The translations under genes and the position numbers were made by a program. Below the pieces are notes generated by a model. That model was given only the letters and a program-made list of their open reading frames with translations. It ran no database searches and had not been told where the DNA came from. From Rhodococcus sp. 4CII (GTDB lineage Bacteria > Actinomycetota > Actinomycetes > Mycobacteriales > Mycobacteriaceae), in contig NZ_JACCFE010000002.1 in assembly GCF_014256275.1 (NCBI RefSeq), positions 2,232,001 to 2,296,000 of the forward strand: a stretch of 64,000 bases of DNA, in the 5' to 3' direction. Below are positions 63,672 through 64,000 of this stretch, in pieces (position 1 is the first letter of the stretch; every line of letters starts with the position of its first letter).

Positions 63672-64000
63672 CTAATACGCCTCGTCCGTCCACAGGTGGA
63701 ACAGGGCGTACGCCCGCCACGGCCGCCACTGCTCGGCGAGAACGGCGGCCTGCCTGCCCGTCCTGACACCCAATGCGCGTTTGAGGACGAGGTCGTCGGG
63801 GGTGAACGCGTCGGGGTCGCCCAGCACCCGCACCGTCAGGTAGTCCGCCGTCCACGGACCGATACCCGGAAGCGCCATCAGACCGGACCGGAAGTCTGCG
63901 GCGTCGGTGTCCCCGCCGAGCCGTAGACCGTCGGTTGCCGCCTCGGCCACCGCGTGCACCGTCTTCGCTCGGGCGCCGGTGAGACCGACGGTCGCGCGCA
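63672..64000 (-). CDS. alkA: DNA-3-methyladenine glycosylase (AlkA), C-terminal part, cut by window edge
   Basis: The visible 109 residues are the C-terminal half of an AlkA-type glycosylase: TGARAKTVHAVAEAATDG, the helix-hairpin-helix LMALPGIGPWTADYLTVRVL and the catalytic Asp in AFTPDDLVLKRALGVR, then WRPWRAYALFHLWTDEAY. It excises alkylated bases. The start lies beyond the window; in related genomes the N-terminal part often carries an Ada-type methyl-sensing domain, which cannot be checked here. This is the second AlkA-like gene of the window; it is convergent with the MMPL gene, with 6 bases between stops. Confidence 0.9.
   Translation of the reverse strand, partial: RATVGLTGARAKTVHAVAEAATDGLRLGGDTDAADFRSGLMALPGIGPWTADYLTVRVLGDPDAFTPDDLVLKRALGVRTGRQAAVLAEQWRPWRAYALFHLWTDEAY

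Overview
The window is high-GC actinobacterial DNA. Dense lipid and CoA-ester catabolism, an F420-type PPOX oxidoreductase, IdeR-type iron boxes, many GTG starts and 4-nt gene overlaps, and a catecholate/hydroxamate-style siderophore NRPS all point to Rhodococcus, most likely the R. jostii/R. opacus group. This assignment is an inference from gene content. No rRNA, tRNA, CRISPR array, prophage or insertion sequence was seen.

Layout. 1-3.8 kb: end of an acyl-CoA dehydrogenase, an alpha-methylacyl-CoA racemase, a PPOX protein, and a GntR regulator plus ABC ATPase downstream of a perfect 24-bp palindrome. 3.8-6.3 kb: amidohydrolase, RNase HI and an AlkA-like glycosylase. 6.3-8.9 kb: an ECF cobalt/nickel importer (cbiMNQO) behind an ArsR/SmtB-like operator. 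9-11.5 kb: a methyltransferase and two secreted glycine-rich paralogues. 11.6-27.1 kb: acyl-CoA catabolic genes (family III CoA-transferase, two acyl-CoA synthetases, crotonases, tandem LysR regulators, alpha/beta-barrel proteins, SDR, thiolase, MFS, acyl-CoA dehydrogenase). 27.1-35.9 kb: trans-aconitate methyltransferase, then a locus combining an orphan TAXI binding protein, a two-component system, an MHS-type transporter, a CoA-transferase, a glutaryl-CoA-dehydrogenase-like enzyme and a divergent LacI regulator; this looks like uptake and oxidation of glutarate or a similar dicarboxylate.

36-43.6 kb: acyl-CoA synthetase, a duplicated barrel protein, a crotonase, then the homogentisate operon (hmgA, unknown gene, fumarylacetoacetase) with a MarR regulator. 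The same 18-bp motif lies upstream of both marR and hmgA. Next to marR, two divergent genes (MFS transporter and IclR regulator) have lost their 5' halves in what looks like one deletion. 43.6-47.3 kb: a five-gene operon of a membrane-bound spermidine-synthase-like protein with DUF350, DUF4247, DUF2617 and DUF4178 proteins. It is a recurrent but functionally unresolved envelope system and the best candidate here for poorly described biology.

47.4-58.1 kb: an iron-regulated siderophore locus with isochorismatase, a C-A-T-C-A-T-TE NRPS whose first A domain reads as threonine, a siderophore-binding lipoprotein, an EntS-like exporter and a free-standing aryl carrier protein, under three IdeR-like boxes. 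The plan fits a rhodochelin-type product, with the remaining dihydroxybenzoate and hydroxyornithine genes elsewhere. 58.1-64 kb: SNG1/DUF3533 membrane protein, a small conserved protein, an actinobacterial family-A DNA polymerase homologue, an MMPL transporter and a partial AlkA.
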